From Bog-756 sp035531955 (GTDB lineage: Bacteria; Actinomycetota; Acidimicrobiia; Acidimicrobiales; RAAP-2), in assembly GCA_035531955.1 (NCBI GenBank), contig DATKRZ010000023.1, positions 8,399 through 72,398 of the forward strand: a DNA stretch of 64,000 nucleotides. Direction: 5' to 3'. Made by a program: the position numbers and the translations under genes. Shown piece after piece: positions 25,678-33,580 of this stretch. A model generated the notes under the pieces. That model was not told where the DNA came from. It did not search any database and saw only the letters and a program-made list of their open reading frames with translations. How positions within the stretch are numbered: position 1 is the first letter of the stretch; each line of letters begins with the position of its first letter.

Positions 25678-25869
25678 AGCGACAACGACGATCCACGATG
25701 CCCCTCATGGGCACGGATCCACCGCGAGCGCGCCGGCTGGACCGGTGACCACCCCGTCCATTTTCCGAAGAGCGGTCCTGCCCAGGGCCTGTGCTGGGGC
25801 CGGATCCGCCTTTGACGCGACGAATGCGGGCCACGATGTGCGCTGCTCGAACCCGGGGCGTCCTGCCGA

Positions 25870-28557
25870 TCAGAACGATACGTCGGCAGTCAGGCCGACC
25901 ATCCGATCCGATGGCGGCTTGGCCGTCCCAGTTGTGTGGGTCACCGAAGCCAGCGACCCTGAGCTGGCCTGCAGGTCGACAAGGAAGTAGGTCTCGCCTG
26001 ACTGGGTCACCGGCACCGGCTCGATCTCGACCACCCTGGCTTCGATGGACGACCCGCTGTAGGCCGGCAGGGTGGTATTGACCCGTTGGCCGACGTGCAC
26101 CTGGCTGATCTTCGTCTCGGGGACCTGAACGACGATCTTGGTCGGCAACGAATCCAGCGAGATCAAGGACGCCTGGGTCGGCGGGGTGGATTGCTGGTTT
26201 TGTGGCCCCTGAGGAAAGATCTGGATACCGGTCGAACTCGGCTGAGAAACCGACGAAGGCGTGGTGGGGAGGCGGACACCTGAACTGCTGGCCACTTCAC
26301 CAACCGTTCCATTGATCGAGGAAACGACGCCGGCGAAGGGCGCCCTCACCACTGACTGGGAGATCGTACTCCTGTCTGCGGCGATGTTCGCCTGATCCTG
26401 TTGGACCGAGGCCTCGGTGGTAGCAATCTGTGCGGGGTTGGCGGGAGAATTGGCGACGGCCAGCGCGGCCTGCGCCGAAGCGACGGCGGCACTCGCCTGG
26501 TTGATGCCCGACTGGGCCGCAGCGATCTGTGACGTCTGGTTTGCCACTGCCTGCTGATAGGCGCTTTGTGCCGTCGAAAGGCTCTCCTGGTCGACCTGCA
26601 CCTGGTGTTGATCGGTTGGTTGGGTCTGTGAATCTGCGTTCAGAACGTTCTGGGCCGCCTGCATCTGCGCAAGCGCACCGGCAACGGACGCGGCAGTCGT
26701 GGCCGAGGTCTGAGCCAGAGTCGTCTGGGCAGAGGTCAGGCCTGTCTGGGCGGAGGCGACCTGAGCCACAAGCGAAGGCAGCTGCACGTTGCCGGTTCCT
26801 TGCTGCTGTTGGCTGAGGGTTGCCTGGTCGGCCACCAACTTCGACTGGTCGGCCGACAGTTTGGCGGTGGTGGCAGATGCGTCCTCGGTGGCCAGCACCT
26901 GTCCGGCCTGAACCGTCTGTCCCACCGATACCGGAATCGTCGCAATCGTCCCGGTCTCGGGCATGTTCAACTGTGCCGCCGAGGTCGGTTCAACCACCCC
27001 GGTGGCCTCCAGGGGTCCGGCCAGCACCAATTCGTTCACCGCCAAGCCGAGCATGGCGGCCGCACCGATCACCACAGCTCCCACTAGGGCCGCACGTCGA
27101 CGGTGACGTCGAGTCAGCTCTGGACCCGGAGGCGCTGGGCGAGGGAGCTGGTCGGAAGGGACACGTTCGGCCAAGTTCGCGGCGCCCGCCACGGGGACAA
27201 GATCTTGCCCCCGGCCGACCTCGGCCTTGGCCACGGCCTCGGTGCCCCGTGCCTGACCGGACTCTTCGGCGATGAGATCGTTCAAGCGGGTCACAGCAGG
27301 AAGACCGGACGCCATCACCGCCAGCATCGGGTCGGGTCTCCCGTCCAGCTGGGTCTCGAACCACTCATCGAGGAAGGTGGACATGCTCTCGGCATAGTCG
27401 GGATACAGGCCGACGACATTTACCTGCTCGTTGGGATCATCGATGAGGTTGTAGAGCTCGACCCCGTCCCGACCGTAGATCGTGGGTTGAAGGTGCTTGA
27501 TCAACTTCCAATTGGCGGACCGCACCGCCCTGGCCGCCTGCCACGTGGATTCACTCAGCATCACCAGGTCGCGATGCTCTGTCGTCTCACCTCGCATCAG
27601 CGGCATCAGTGAGCGACCATCGAGACCCTTGGTCCCAGCAATTTCGAGGACTTCGCCCACGGTGGGAAGGACATCGACGAGCTGAACCAGGGCCCGCGAC
27701 TCGGTCACCGGGATCCGGCCGGGAGCCCAGAAGATCAACGGCACGTGCACCACCGAGTCATACAGTCCGGCGTGATCGAACCAGGAGTCGTGCTCAGTCA
27801 TGTTCTCACCGTGATCGCCGAAGAGCACGACCATCGTGTTGTCGAGCAGACCCTCGTCACCCAGGTGATCGAACAACCGGCCGATCTCGAAGTCGAGGTA
27901 GGCGACCTCCGCATCGTAGAGATCGGCGATGTAGTCGAGATTGGGGATGTCGCCGAGGAAGTCGTACGAGTTCTTCTTGAAGAGGGGGTAGCTGGGTCGA
28001 CTCTTCAGCAGGGAGGTGACCTCGGGGTCGATCCGGCCTGCCGACTCCGCGGTAAAGCGCTCTTTGAACGGAGATGGAGGCATATAGGGGATGTGGGCAT
28101 CCCAGAAGTGCAGGAACAGGAAGAAGTCCTGATCCGCCTTCTGGGTGATCCACTCGAAGGCGATCTCGTTGATCTGGGACCCAGGCGAACGGGAGCGGCC
28201 GGGCGGCGGCATGTAGTCCTGGTAGCCCCGCTTGAACCAGCCCTTCATGGCGAAGAGGTGGTCGACGGCACCCGTGGCGTATCCGCTCTTTCTCATCCGT
28301 GTCGGTAGCCAGAACGCGTCACCCTCGAGCAGAGCATCTGGATGGAAGTGGGAGACGATGCCCGTGTTCACGCCGTACTGCCCGGTGAACATCGCGGTGT
28401 GCGAGGGTTGGGTCGGGATGTCCGAGGCGAACGCCTGCGCGAACAATGCCCCTTCCGAGGCGATGCGGTCAAGATTCGGCGTGAGCCCCCGAGAGTTCCC
28501 GAGAGCCCCCAATCGGTCAGCGCGAAGCGTGTCCAAGGAGCAGAATATGAGGTTCAC
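25870..28557 (-). CDS. Fusion of alkaline-phosphatase-superfamily (sulfatase-like) domain with HlyD-type membrane-fusion domain
   Basis: An 895-residue single frame. Residues 1-405 are a sulfatase-fold hydrolase: D9 and D14 in SLDTLRADR, the nucleophile region T49-Q-P-S-H53, and D248-H249 in FGDHGEN. No signal peptide is present. A 75-residue linker and RRHRRR lead into one membrane segment (about 489-511). Outside follow a barrel-sandwich half (515-560), a long Gln/Ala-rich helical hairpin (562-735), the returning VVRAPFAGVVSSINGTVGE, and a beta-barrel part to residue 895, as in periplasmic adaptors. By the positive-inside rule the hydrolase faces the cytoplasm. The GTG start at 28557 has GAGGAG eight bases upstream. 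No transporter gene is adjacent. Confidence 0.85.
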   Translation of the reverse strand: MNLIFCSLDTLRADRLGALGNSRGLTPNLDRIASEGALFAQAFASDIPTQPSHTAMFTGQYGVNTGIVSHFHPDALLEGDAFWLPTRMRKSGYATGAVDHLFAMKGWFKRGYQDYMPPPGRSRSPGSQINEIAFEWITQKADQDFFLFLHFWDAHIPYMPPSPFKERFTAESAGRIDPEVTSLLKSRPSYPLFKKNSYDFLGDIPNLDYIADLYDAEVAYLDFEIGRLFDHLGDEGLLDNTMVVLFGDHGENMTEHDSWFDHAGLYDSVVHVPLIFWAPGRIPVTESRALVQLVDVLPTVGEVLEIAGTKGLDGRSLMPLMRGETTEHRDLVMLSESTWQAARAVRSANWKLIKHLQPTIYGRDGVELYNLIDDPNEQVNVVGLYPDYAESMSTFLDEWFETQLDGRPDPMLAVMASGLPAVTRLNDLIAEESGQARGTEAVAKAEVGRGQDLVPVAGAANLAERVPSDQLPRPAPPGPELTRRHRRRAALVGAVVIGAAAMLGLAVNELVLAGPLEATGVVEPTSAAQLNMPETGTIATIPVSVGQTVQAGQVLATEDASATTAKLSADQSKLVADQATLSQQQQGTGNVQLPSLVAQVASAQTGLTSAQTTLAQTSATTAASVAGALAQMQAAQNVLNADSQTQPTDQHQVQVDQESLSTAQSAYQQAVANQTSQIAAAQSGINQASAAVASAQAALAVANSPANPAQIATTEASVQQDQANIAADRSTISQSVVRAPFAGVVSSINGTVGEVASSSGVRLPTTPSSVSQPSSTGIQIFPQGPQNQQSTPPTQASLISLDSLPTKIVVQVPETKISQVHVGQRVNTTLPAYSGSSIEARVVEIEPVPVTQSGETYFLVDLQASSGSLASVTHTTGTAKPPSDRMVGLTADVSF

Positions 28558-28934
28558 TGCCCACTCTCCTCGGAATGCCCCTGAACGCGCCCAGTTCCAT
28601 CACCGGTCCCGACCACCACAACCACCCTGGCCCCTTACTGTTTAAACCCGACCCTTAAACTCGCAGGTGTACTCGCAGATATCTCAAGACTGGCGTTATC
28701 CTACTTCGGATCGCCCGACAGTAGTCAAGTCCCTATTTCGTCGACGAGCGGACGTCTTCATCGGCCCACTGCCCGCTGATCCCACGGACAGGATACCCCG
28801 AGTGCTGCTGGGCATTTCGGGCGAACCCCCGCTCGTCGGTCCTTCCTGCGAGCAACTTGGCTGGACGGGAAGACTCAAATTGAGGCCTTCGGTCGGAAGG
28901 CATTGGCCTTCCCGCCACTCAAGGCTTGACCGAT
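28558..28934. other. Spacer with promoter of the sulfatase-HlyD gene
   Basis: 377 bases without a credible gene. It is AT-rich near 28630-28730, where it holds the promoter listed separately and two GTTTAA-type direct repeats with a GTTTAAAC palindrome (about 28630-28665) in the presumed 5' leader. Nothing else is recognised. Confidence 0.5.
28698..28728 (-). promoter_or_regulatory. Sigma-70-like promoter for the sulfatase-HlyD gene
   Basis: On the minus strand TTGACT (28723-28728) and TAGGAT (28698-28703) are separated by 19 bases, slightly longer than ideal. Transcription would begin near 28691 and give a leader of about 130 bases before the GTG at 28557. Confidence 0.5.
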
Positions 28935-29939
28935 CTAGCTGGCGCCGAGGCTCGACGCCAGCGATTGGAGAAAGCTCACGGCAACCTGCGGTTGAGCAGT
29001 ACCGCACTGTGGGCACTGGGGCGTTCCGGCCGGCATGTTGAGCCAGAACCCGGAGACCTCACCCCGAATCGCCTGGACTGCATCGAGGATCTGCCCCGAA
29101 GTCACCGGTCGGCCATCCGGATTCGGGCCGATGCCGGCCATGATGACGGCATTGGGATTGGCGGCTCTTGCCTGGCCGACGGCCTGGGTCACGAAGCCGG
29201 TGAACTGTGGGGTACCTTCAGCCTGCTGGGATTGGATATCGAAGACGTCCGACGCCCGGGAACCTGCACCCATATCCTCCGCCAGATAGTTTCCGTACTT
29301 GTCGTTCGCCGTGCTCGCCGTCGGACTGAGATTCGCCAGGTTCACCGCCGGAGTGAAGATCAGTAGGAGGTGGTGCTGGTGAGCCAGGGCTTCGGCCTGA
29401 GCCGCGTACTGGACCGGACTGTTCTGTTCGTTGACCGGTGTGAATGACCATGCTTCGTTGTCGTACATGACAGCTGATACCCCCGGCATCAGCTGTCCGG
29501 TCGAAATCGCCGACTGCATGGTGGCGAAGCTGGTGAACCGCTCGACGCGGACGGCGCTCGGGAGTCCTCCATCGATCCTGGTCTCCCCGGGGTGGACGAT
29601 GAGATAGGTCCTCGGATTGTCGAAGAAGTAGCTGACCAGGGCCGGTGAAAGTCCAGCGCTCTCCATGTCTGCGATTGCCCAGTCGGCGACGATCCAGGCC
29701 GGATTTCCGCTCGCCCCGGCGGCTGCCGGAGTGTAGGTGACCGGAGCGGGGGTGACCGGAGTGGAGGAGACCGGAGCGGTGTTGGGCGGGGACGAGCTGG
29801 GCCGGGTGGAGGCCCGCGGCGGTGCGCCGTGGGAGGACGCGGAGACGCCACACCCGGTGAGTAGACATGACAACACGACCACCCCGGCTGCCACCGTGCG
29901 CGCCCGGAGTCGAGCCGTCAAGACCATGGCGCGAACCAT
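28935..29939 (-). CDS. Lipoprotein, possibly TIM-barrel fold, function unknown
   Basis: A 334-residue protein from ATG 29939 (a second ATG is at 29927). The signal peptide ends in the lipobox LLTGC, so the mature protein should be lipid-anchored outside the membrane. A Pro/Thr/Ser-rich linker follows. The body has alternating strand-helix segments: PAWIVADWAIADM, TYLIVHPGE, SAVMYDNEAW, HLLLIFTPAVNL, AVIMAGIGPNPDGRP and VSGFWLNMP. This rhythm and the acidic YDNEAW suggest a TIM-barrel glycosidase-like fold, but I do not recognise a family. A longer upstream frame lacks a signal sequence and is rejected. It lies convergently, about 380 bases from the start of the sulfatase fusion. Confidence 0.7.
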   Translation of the reverse strand: MVRAMVLTARLRARTVAAGVVVLSCLLTGCGVSASSHGAPPRASTRPSSSPPNTAPVSSTPVTPAPVTYTPAAAGASGNPAWIVADWAIADMESAGLSPALVSYFFDNPRTYLIVHPGETRIDGGLPSAVRVERFTSFATMQSAISTGQLMPGVSAVMYDNEAWSFTPVNEQNSPVQYAAQAEALAHQHHLLLIFTPAVNLANLSPTASTANDKYGNYLAEDMGAGSRASDVFDIQSQQAEGTPQFTGFVTQAVGQARAANPNAVIMAGIGPNPDGRPVTSGQILDAVQAIRGEVSGFWLNMPAGTPQCPQCGTAQPQVAVSFLQSLASSLGAS

Positions 29940-30499
29940 ACCAGCGAAGGTGATGAAAGAGGGGGGCAGAGGCTCACTCCGACCTTCCCGGCGAGCTGGC
30001 GGCGCCCGCTGGCACCTGCGCCCAGACGATGCGCGCACGTCTCCCGTCACCCGGAGGCGCATCCAATCGCGTCGGCCCGCACCGTCCCGCGTCAGACGCC
30101 AGCCATGTGCACCTCCGTCTCTGAGGTCACCCATCGAAATCGCCGGCTCATCGGAAGGCCGAGCATTCCACGACTACCGGATCGCGGCAGGGACGGACCA
30201 GACGCAGCCCGGGGCGGAACTGCTGGTGGACATCCCTGCGGCTGCCTGGTCGGCCGCAGCGCCGACAACGACGGGACCGGCATGGCCACCCGCTGAGGCC
30301 GGACTCACCCGGGCCGGTTTGGGGACAAATCTGAACAGCGGATTTGGACGCAATGGCACAGAACGATCGGTACAAAATGGTGTGCGAACTCGAGACCACT
30401 ACCAGCGTTATGGGCGCCACGCAGAGTGTTCCTCCTGGCCGGAAGCACATCCCTGGCCTATGTTTGTAGACAGTTCGGAATACGGCAAGGGAGACGGTT
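29940..30499. other. Divergent spacer between lipoprotein and RCC1-like gene
   Basis: 560 bases. Frames here are shadows without family features. The last 150 bases are less GC-rich. TATGTT at 30459-30464 could be a -10 for the RCC1-like gene. A TATGGT sits just before the lipoprotein's second ATG on the minus strand. No RNA gene was recognised. Confidence 0.4.
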
Positions 30500-31765
30500 G
30501 TGAGGGGCAGACGGCTACAGACCCGATCCCGCCGAATATCGGGCACGAAGGGGCTGCGGGCTGTGGTGTTCTTCCTGTGCATTGCGGCGACGTTCGCTGG
30601 CCTCGCGGCGTCGGCGCCCTCGGCCGGGTCGGCGGCGAACACGACCGGAGTGTCTGTCTCCGGCCCGGTGTATGCGTGGTTCGATGACGACGCAGGACAG
30701 CTCGGCATCGGTGTCGTCGGCCCCCAGTACTCCAGCCTCGCCCCCGTCGCCAGCAAGATGCCGATGGGCGTCTCGAGCGCCGCCGTGGCCTCCGGCCAAA
30801 GCCACAGCCTGGCGGTGACCTCGACGGGCGGGGTGTACGCCTGGGGGTTCAACGGATCAGGCCAGCTCGGAAACGGCGGGGCCACGAACCAGTCAGTTCC
30901 GGTCCCGGTCGCCATCCCGGCTCGGGTGAGGATCACCTCCGTCGCCGCCGGATGGGACCAGAGCCTTGCCCTCACCTCGACGGGAACGGTCCTTGCCTGG
31001 GGACTCGACAGGTACGGGGAGCTGGGGAACGGATCGCTGAAGAACAGCCATGTGCCGGTGCCGGTCATGCTCCCGGCCGGGATCAAGGTGGTGGCGATCG
31101 CCGCGGGTCAGTACCACAGCCTGGCGGTGACCTCGACCGGTCTCGTGTATGCCTGGGGTGACAATCTCTACGGCCAGTTGGGAAACGGGACGGTGGTGAA
31201 CAGCAGTGTCCCCGTCCGGATTCCGCTCCCCGGCGGCGCCCGTGCCACCGCGGTCGGTGCCGGGGACAGCCACAGCCTGGTGGTGACCTCGACCGGCAGA
31301 ATTTTCGCGTGGGGAAGGAACGACTTCGGTCAGCTGGGAGACGGCACGACCACCCAGAGCGATTCGCCGGTGGCAGTGCACCTACCCCCCGGGGTGGTGG
31401 CGAGCGAGGTGGTGGCCGGTGGTGTCTCCCCGACGGCCGCGCATCCGGAATCGGACTACAGCGTGGCATTGACGGCCACTGGGGCGATCTACGCCTGGGG
31501 AGGGAACTCCCATGGACAGCTCGGTAACGGGTCGAAGGCGGGTAGCGAACTGCCGGTGCTCACGCATCTACCTGCCGGCATCGCGGCCGTCGCGGTTGGA
31601 GCGGCGTCCAACTGGGCCCGGCTCCTCACTGCCGACGGTCACATCTACATCTGGGGTAAGAAGGGCCTTCTTGCGCCGAGCCTGACCAAGCTGCCGGCGG
31701 GACTGCGGGCCACAGCGATCAGCACCGGAGCCGACGGGGAGCAGATGCTGGCCATCCTCTCCTGA
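30500..31765 (+). CDS. Secreted RCC1-like seven-bladed beta-propeller protein
   Basis: A 421-residue exported protein. The GTG start has AAGGGAGA seven bases upstream. The signal peptide is at about residues 18-46. Seven RCC1-type repeats of about 51 residues are visible by the motif YAWGxNxxGQLGNG: YAWFDDDAGQLGIG, YAWGFNGSGQLGNG, LAWGLDRYGELGNG, YAWGDNLYGQLGNG, FAWGRNDFGQLGDG, YAWGGNSHGQLGNG, and a degenerate YIWGKK. HSLAVTSTG recurs between them. The fold should be a closed propeller. Bacterial secreted RCC1 proteins have no common function; adhesion or ligand binding is possible. Confidence 0.88.
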   Translation: MRGRRLQTRSRRISGTKGLRAVVFFLCIAATFAGLAASAPSAGSAANTTGVSVSGPVYAWFDDDAGQLGIGVVGPQYSSLAPVASKMPMGVSSAAVASGQSHSLAVTSTGGVYAWGFNGSGQLGNGGATNQSVPVPVAIPARVRITSVAAGWDQSLALTSTGTVLAWGLDRYGELGNGSLKNSHVPVPVMLPAGIKVVAIAAGQYHSLAVTSTGLVYAWGDNLYGQLGNGTVVNSSVPVRIPLPGGARATAVGAGDSHSLVVTSTGRIFAWGRNDFGQLGDGTTTQSDSPVAVHLPPGVVASEVVAGGVSPTAAHPESDYSVALTATGAIYAWGGNSHGQLGNGSKAGSELPVLTHLPAGIAAVAVGAASNWARLLTADGHIYIWGKKGLLAPSLTKLPAGLRATAISTGADGEQMLAILS

Positions 31766-31956
31766 CCCCTCGGTGGCCCGGCGGTCAGTCCACTGTCCCC
31801 CTCCCGCAAATGGCAGTGGTTGGGATGGTGGCCCTCGACGCCGATGTCGGGAGCCGGGTTGCCATGCCGGAGCGCAGGCGATGGTCACGGCCATCGGCTG
31901 TGCGTCAATTAGCCGCATCCCCAGGCGGTCCCGGTGGTACCCGAGGGGTCCGACCG

Positions 31957-31962
31957 TACAAT
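31957..31962 (+). promoter_or_regulatory. Possible -10 element upstream of the second sulfatase
   Basis: TACAAT matches the -10 consensus in five of six bases and stands about 78 bases before the ATG at 32040. The bases at -35 do not match. It lies in the 274-base spacer after the RCC1-like gene. Confidence 0.3.
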
Positions 31963-32039
31963 GGCCCCTACTGGGCGAGACGGGCGGCCCCGGGCCGGGG
32001 GGGCGGTTCGGAGCGGCGACGTCGAGGCACGAAGGCACC

Positions 32040-33542
32040 ATGAGGCTGATCTACTTCGATATCGATACCCTGCGAGCCGACCACCTGGGCTGCTATGGGT
32101 ACCGCAGGCCCACCAGCCCCACCATCGACGCCCTGGCGGCCGAGGGCATCCGGTTCGACAACGTTCACGCCTCGGACACCCCGTGTCTGCCATCCCGCTC
32201 GGCGCTGTCGTCGGGACAGTTCGGGATCCGGAACGGCTCCATCAATCACGGCGGCTCCGCCACAGATCCCTTCCCCGAAGGCCCGAACCGCCAGTTCCAA
32301 ACGGCGCTGGCCCGCACCAGTTGGATGAGTTCGCTGCGGGCCCAGGGGGTGTGGACGGCATCCATCAGCACCTTCGCCGAACGGCACTCGGCCTACCATT
32401 TCGAGGCAGGGTTCAACGAGTGCTTCAACCTGGGGACCCGGGGCCTCGAGACTGCAGAGCAGGTGGCGGCGGTGGCTCGCGACTGGTTGGCCCGCAATGC
32501 CCGACGTCCGGACTGGTTCCTTCACGTCCATCTGTGGGACCCCCACACCCCGTACCGGACGCCGGCGGAATTCGAGGTCCCGTTCGGTGACGACGCAGTC
32601 CCACCGTGGCTCACCGAGGATGTCCGGGCCGCCCATTGGCAGCTCCCCGGCCCGCATTCGGCGCAGGAGGTCGCCGGCTTCGGCCCCCGCGCCGTGTGGG
32701 ACGAGTGGATCCGCCAGCCCCAGCAGGCGGCCACCATGGACGACGTCCGGCGGATCTACGAAGGGTACGACACCGGGGTGCGGTATGCCGACCACCACGT
32801 GGATCAGGTCCTCGGCCTGCTCGACGAGATGCACCTGCTGGACGAAACGGCAGTGATGGTCTCCTCCGACCACGGGGAGAACCTCGGTGAGCTTGGTGTC
32901 TACTGCGACCACCAAACCGCCGACCAGTGCACCACCCGGCTGCCGATGGTCCTCCGGTGGCCGGGCCTCGACGCCTCGACGCTGCCGCCCCAGGACGGGC
33001 TGCACTACCAGATCGACGTGATGGCTACGGTGCTTGAGCTGTGCGGCGCCTCCGTGCCCGAGGGATGGGACGGCCAGTCCTTCGCCCCGGCATTGACGTC
33101 GGGTGCTCGGAGTGGGCGTCAGCATCTGGTGCTCTCGCACGCCGCCTGGACGGCCCAACGGTCGGTCCGCTTCGGGAATTGGCTGTGCATGGAGACCTAC
33201 TGGGATGCCTTCCACGGTTATCCGAGCGTGATGCTGTTCGACCTGGGAGACGATCCTCACGAGCAGCACGATCTGGCCACCGACCTCCCCGATGTGGTCC
33301 AGCACGCCCTCGGCCTGCTCCACGAGTGGAAGGAGGAGGCCATGAGCCGCTCGTCGTACGGCATCGACCCCATGTGGTCGGTCCTCCACGAGGGTGGGCC
33401 CTGGCACTCGAGGGTGGACGTGGAGTGGTATTTCGAACGGCTGCGCGCCACCGGTCGGGGGGCGTGGGCCGACCGTTTCGAGGCCAGCAGGCCGGAGGGC
33501 GGGGCACCACCCGATCCGACCGACCTCGATCCGACCATGTGA
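32040..33542 (+). CDS. Type I sulfatase with canonical Cys (formylglycine) motif
   Basis: A 500-residue sulfatase. ATG 32040 (MRLIYFDIDTLRADHLG) has GAAGG five bases upstream; a longer in-frame extension is low-complexity. D9 and D14 bind metal, and C49-L-P-S-R53 is the formylglycine sequence CxPSR, which requires a formylglycine-generating enzyme (none is in the window). D277-H278 in SSDHGENLG complete the site. The C-terminus after about 440 is variable. There is no signal peptide, so the enzyme should be cytoplasmic unless exported otherwise. Residue spacing is nearly identical to the sulfatase-like domain at 25.9-28.6 kb, which suggests a shared origin. The substrate is unknown. Confidence 0.88.
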   Translation: MRLIYFDIDTLRADHLGCYGYRRPTSPTIDALAAEGIRFDNVHASDTPCLPSRSALSSGQFGIRNGSINHGGSATDPFPEGPNRQFQTALARTSWMSSLRAQGVWTASISTFAERHSAYHFEAGFNECFNLGTRGLETAEQVAAVARDWLARNARRPDWFLHVHLWDPHTPYRTPAEFEVPFGDDAVPPWLTEDVRAAHWQLPGPHSAQEVAGFGPRAVWDEWIRQPQQAATMDDVRRIYEGYDTGVRYADHHVDQVLGLLDEMHLLDETAVMVSSDHGENLGELGVYCDHQTADQCTTRLPMVLRWPGLDASTLPPQDGLHYQIDVMATVLELCGASVPEGWDGQSFAPALTSGARSGRQHLVLSHAAWTAQRSVRFGNWLCMETYWDAFHGYPSVMLFDLGDDPHEQHDLATDLPDVVQHALGLLHEWKEEAMSRSSYGIDPMWSVLHEGGPWHSRVDVEWYFERLRATGRGAWADRFEASRPEGGAPPDPTDLDPTM

Positions 33543-33580
33543 GTGGTCGGCCGGTAGAGACCAGCGTGCTGCGCGGGTGG

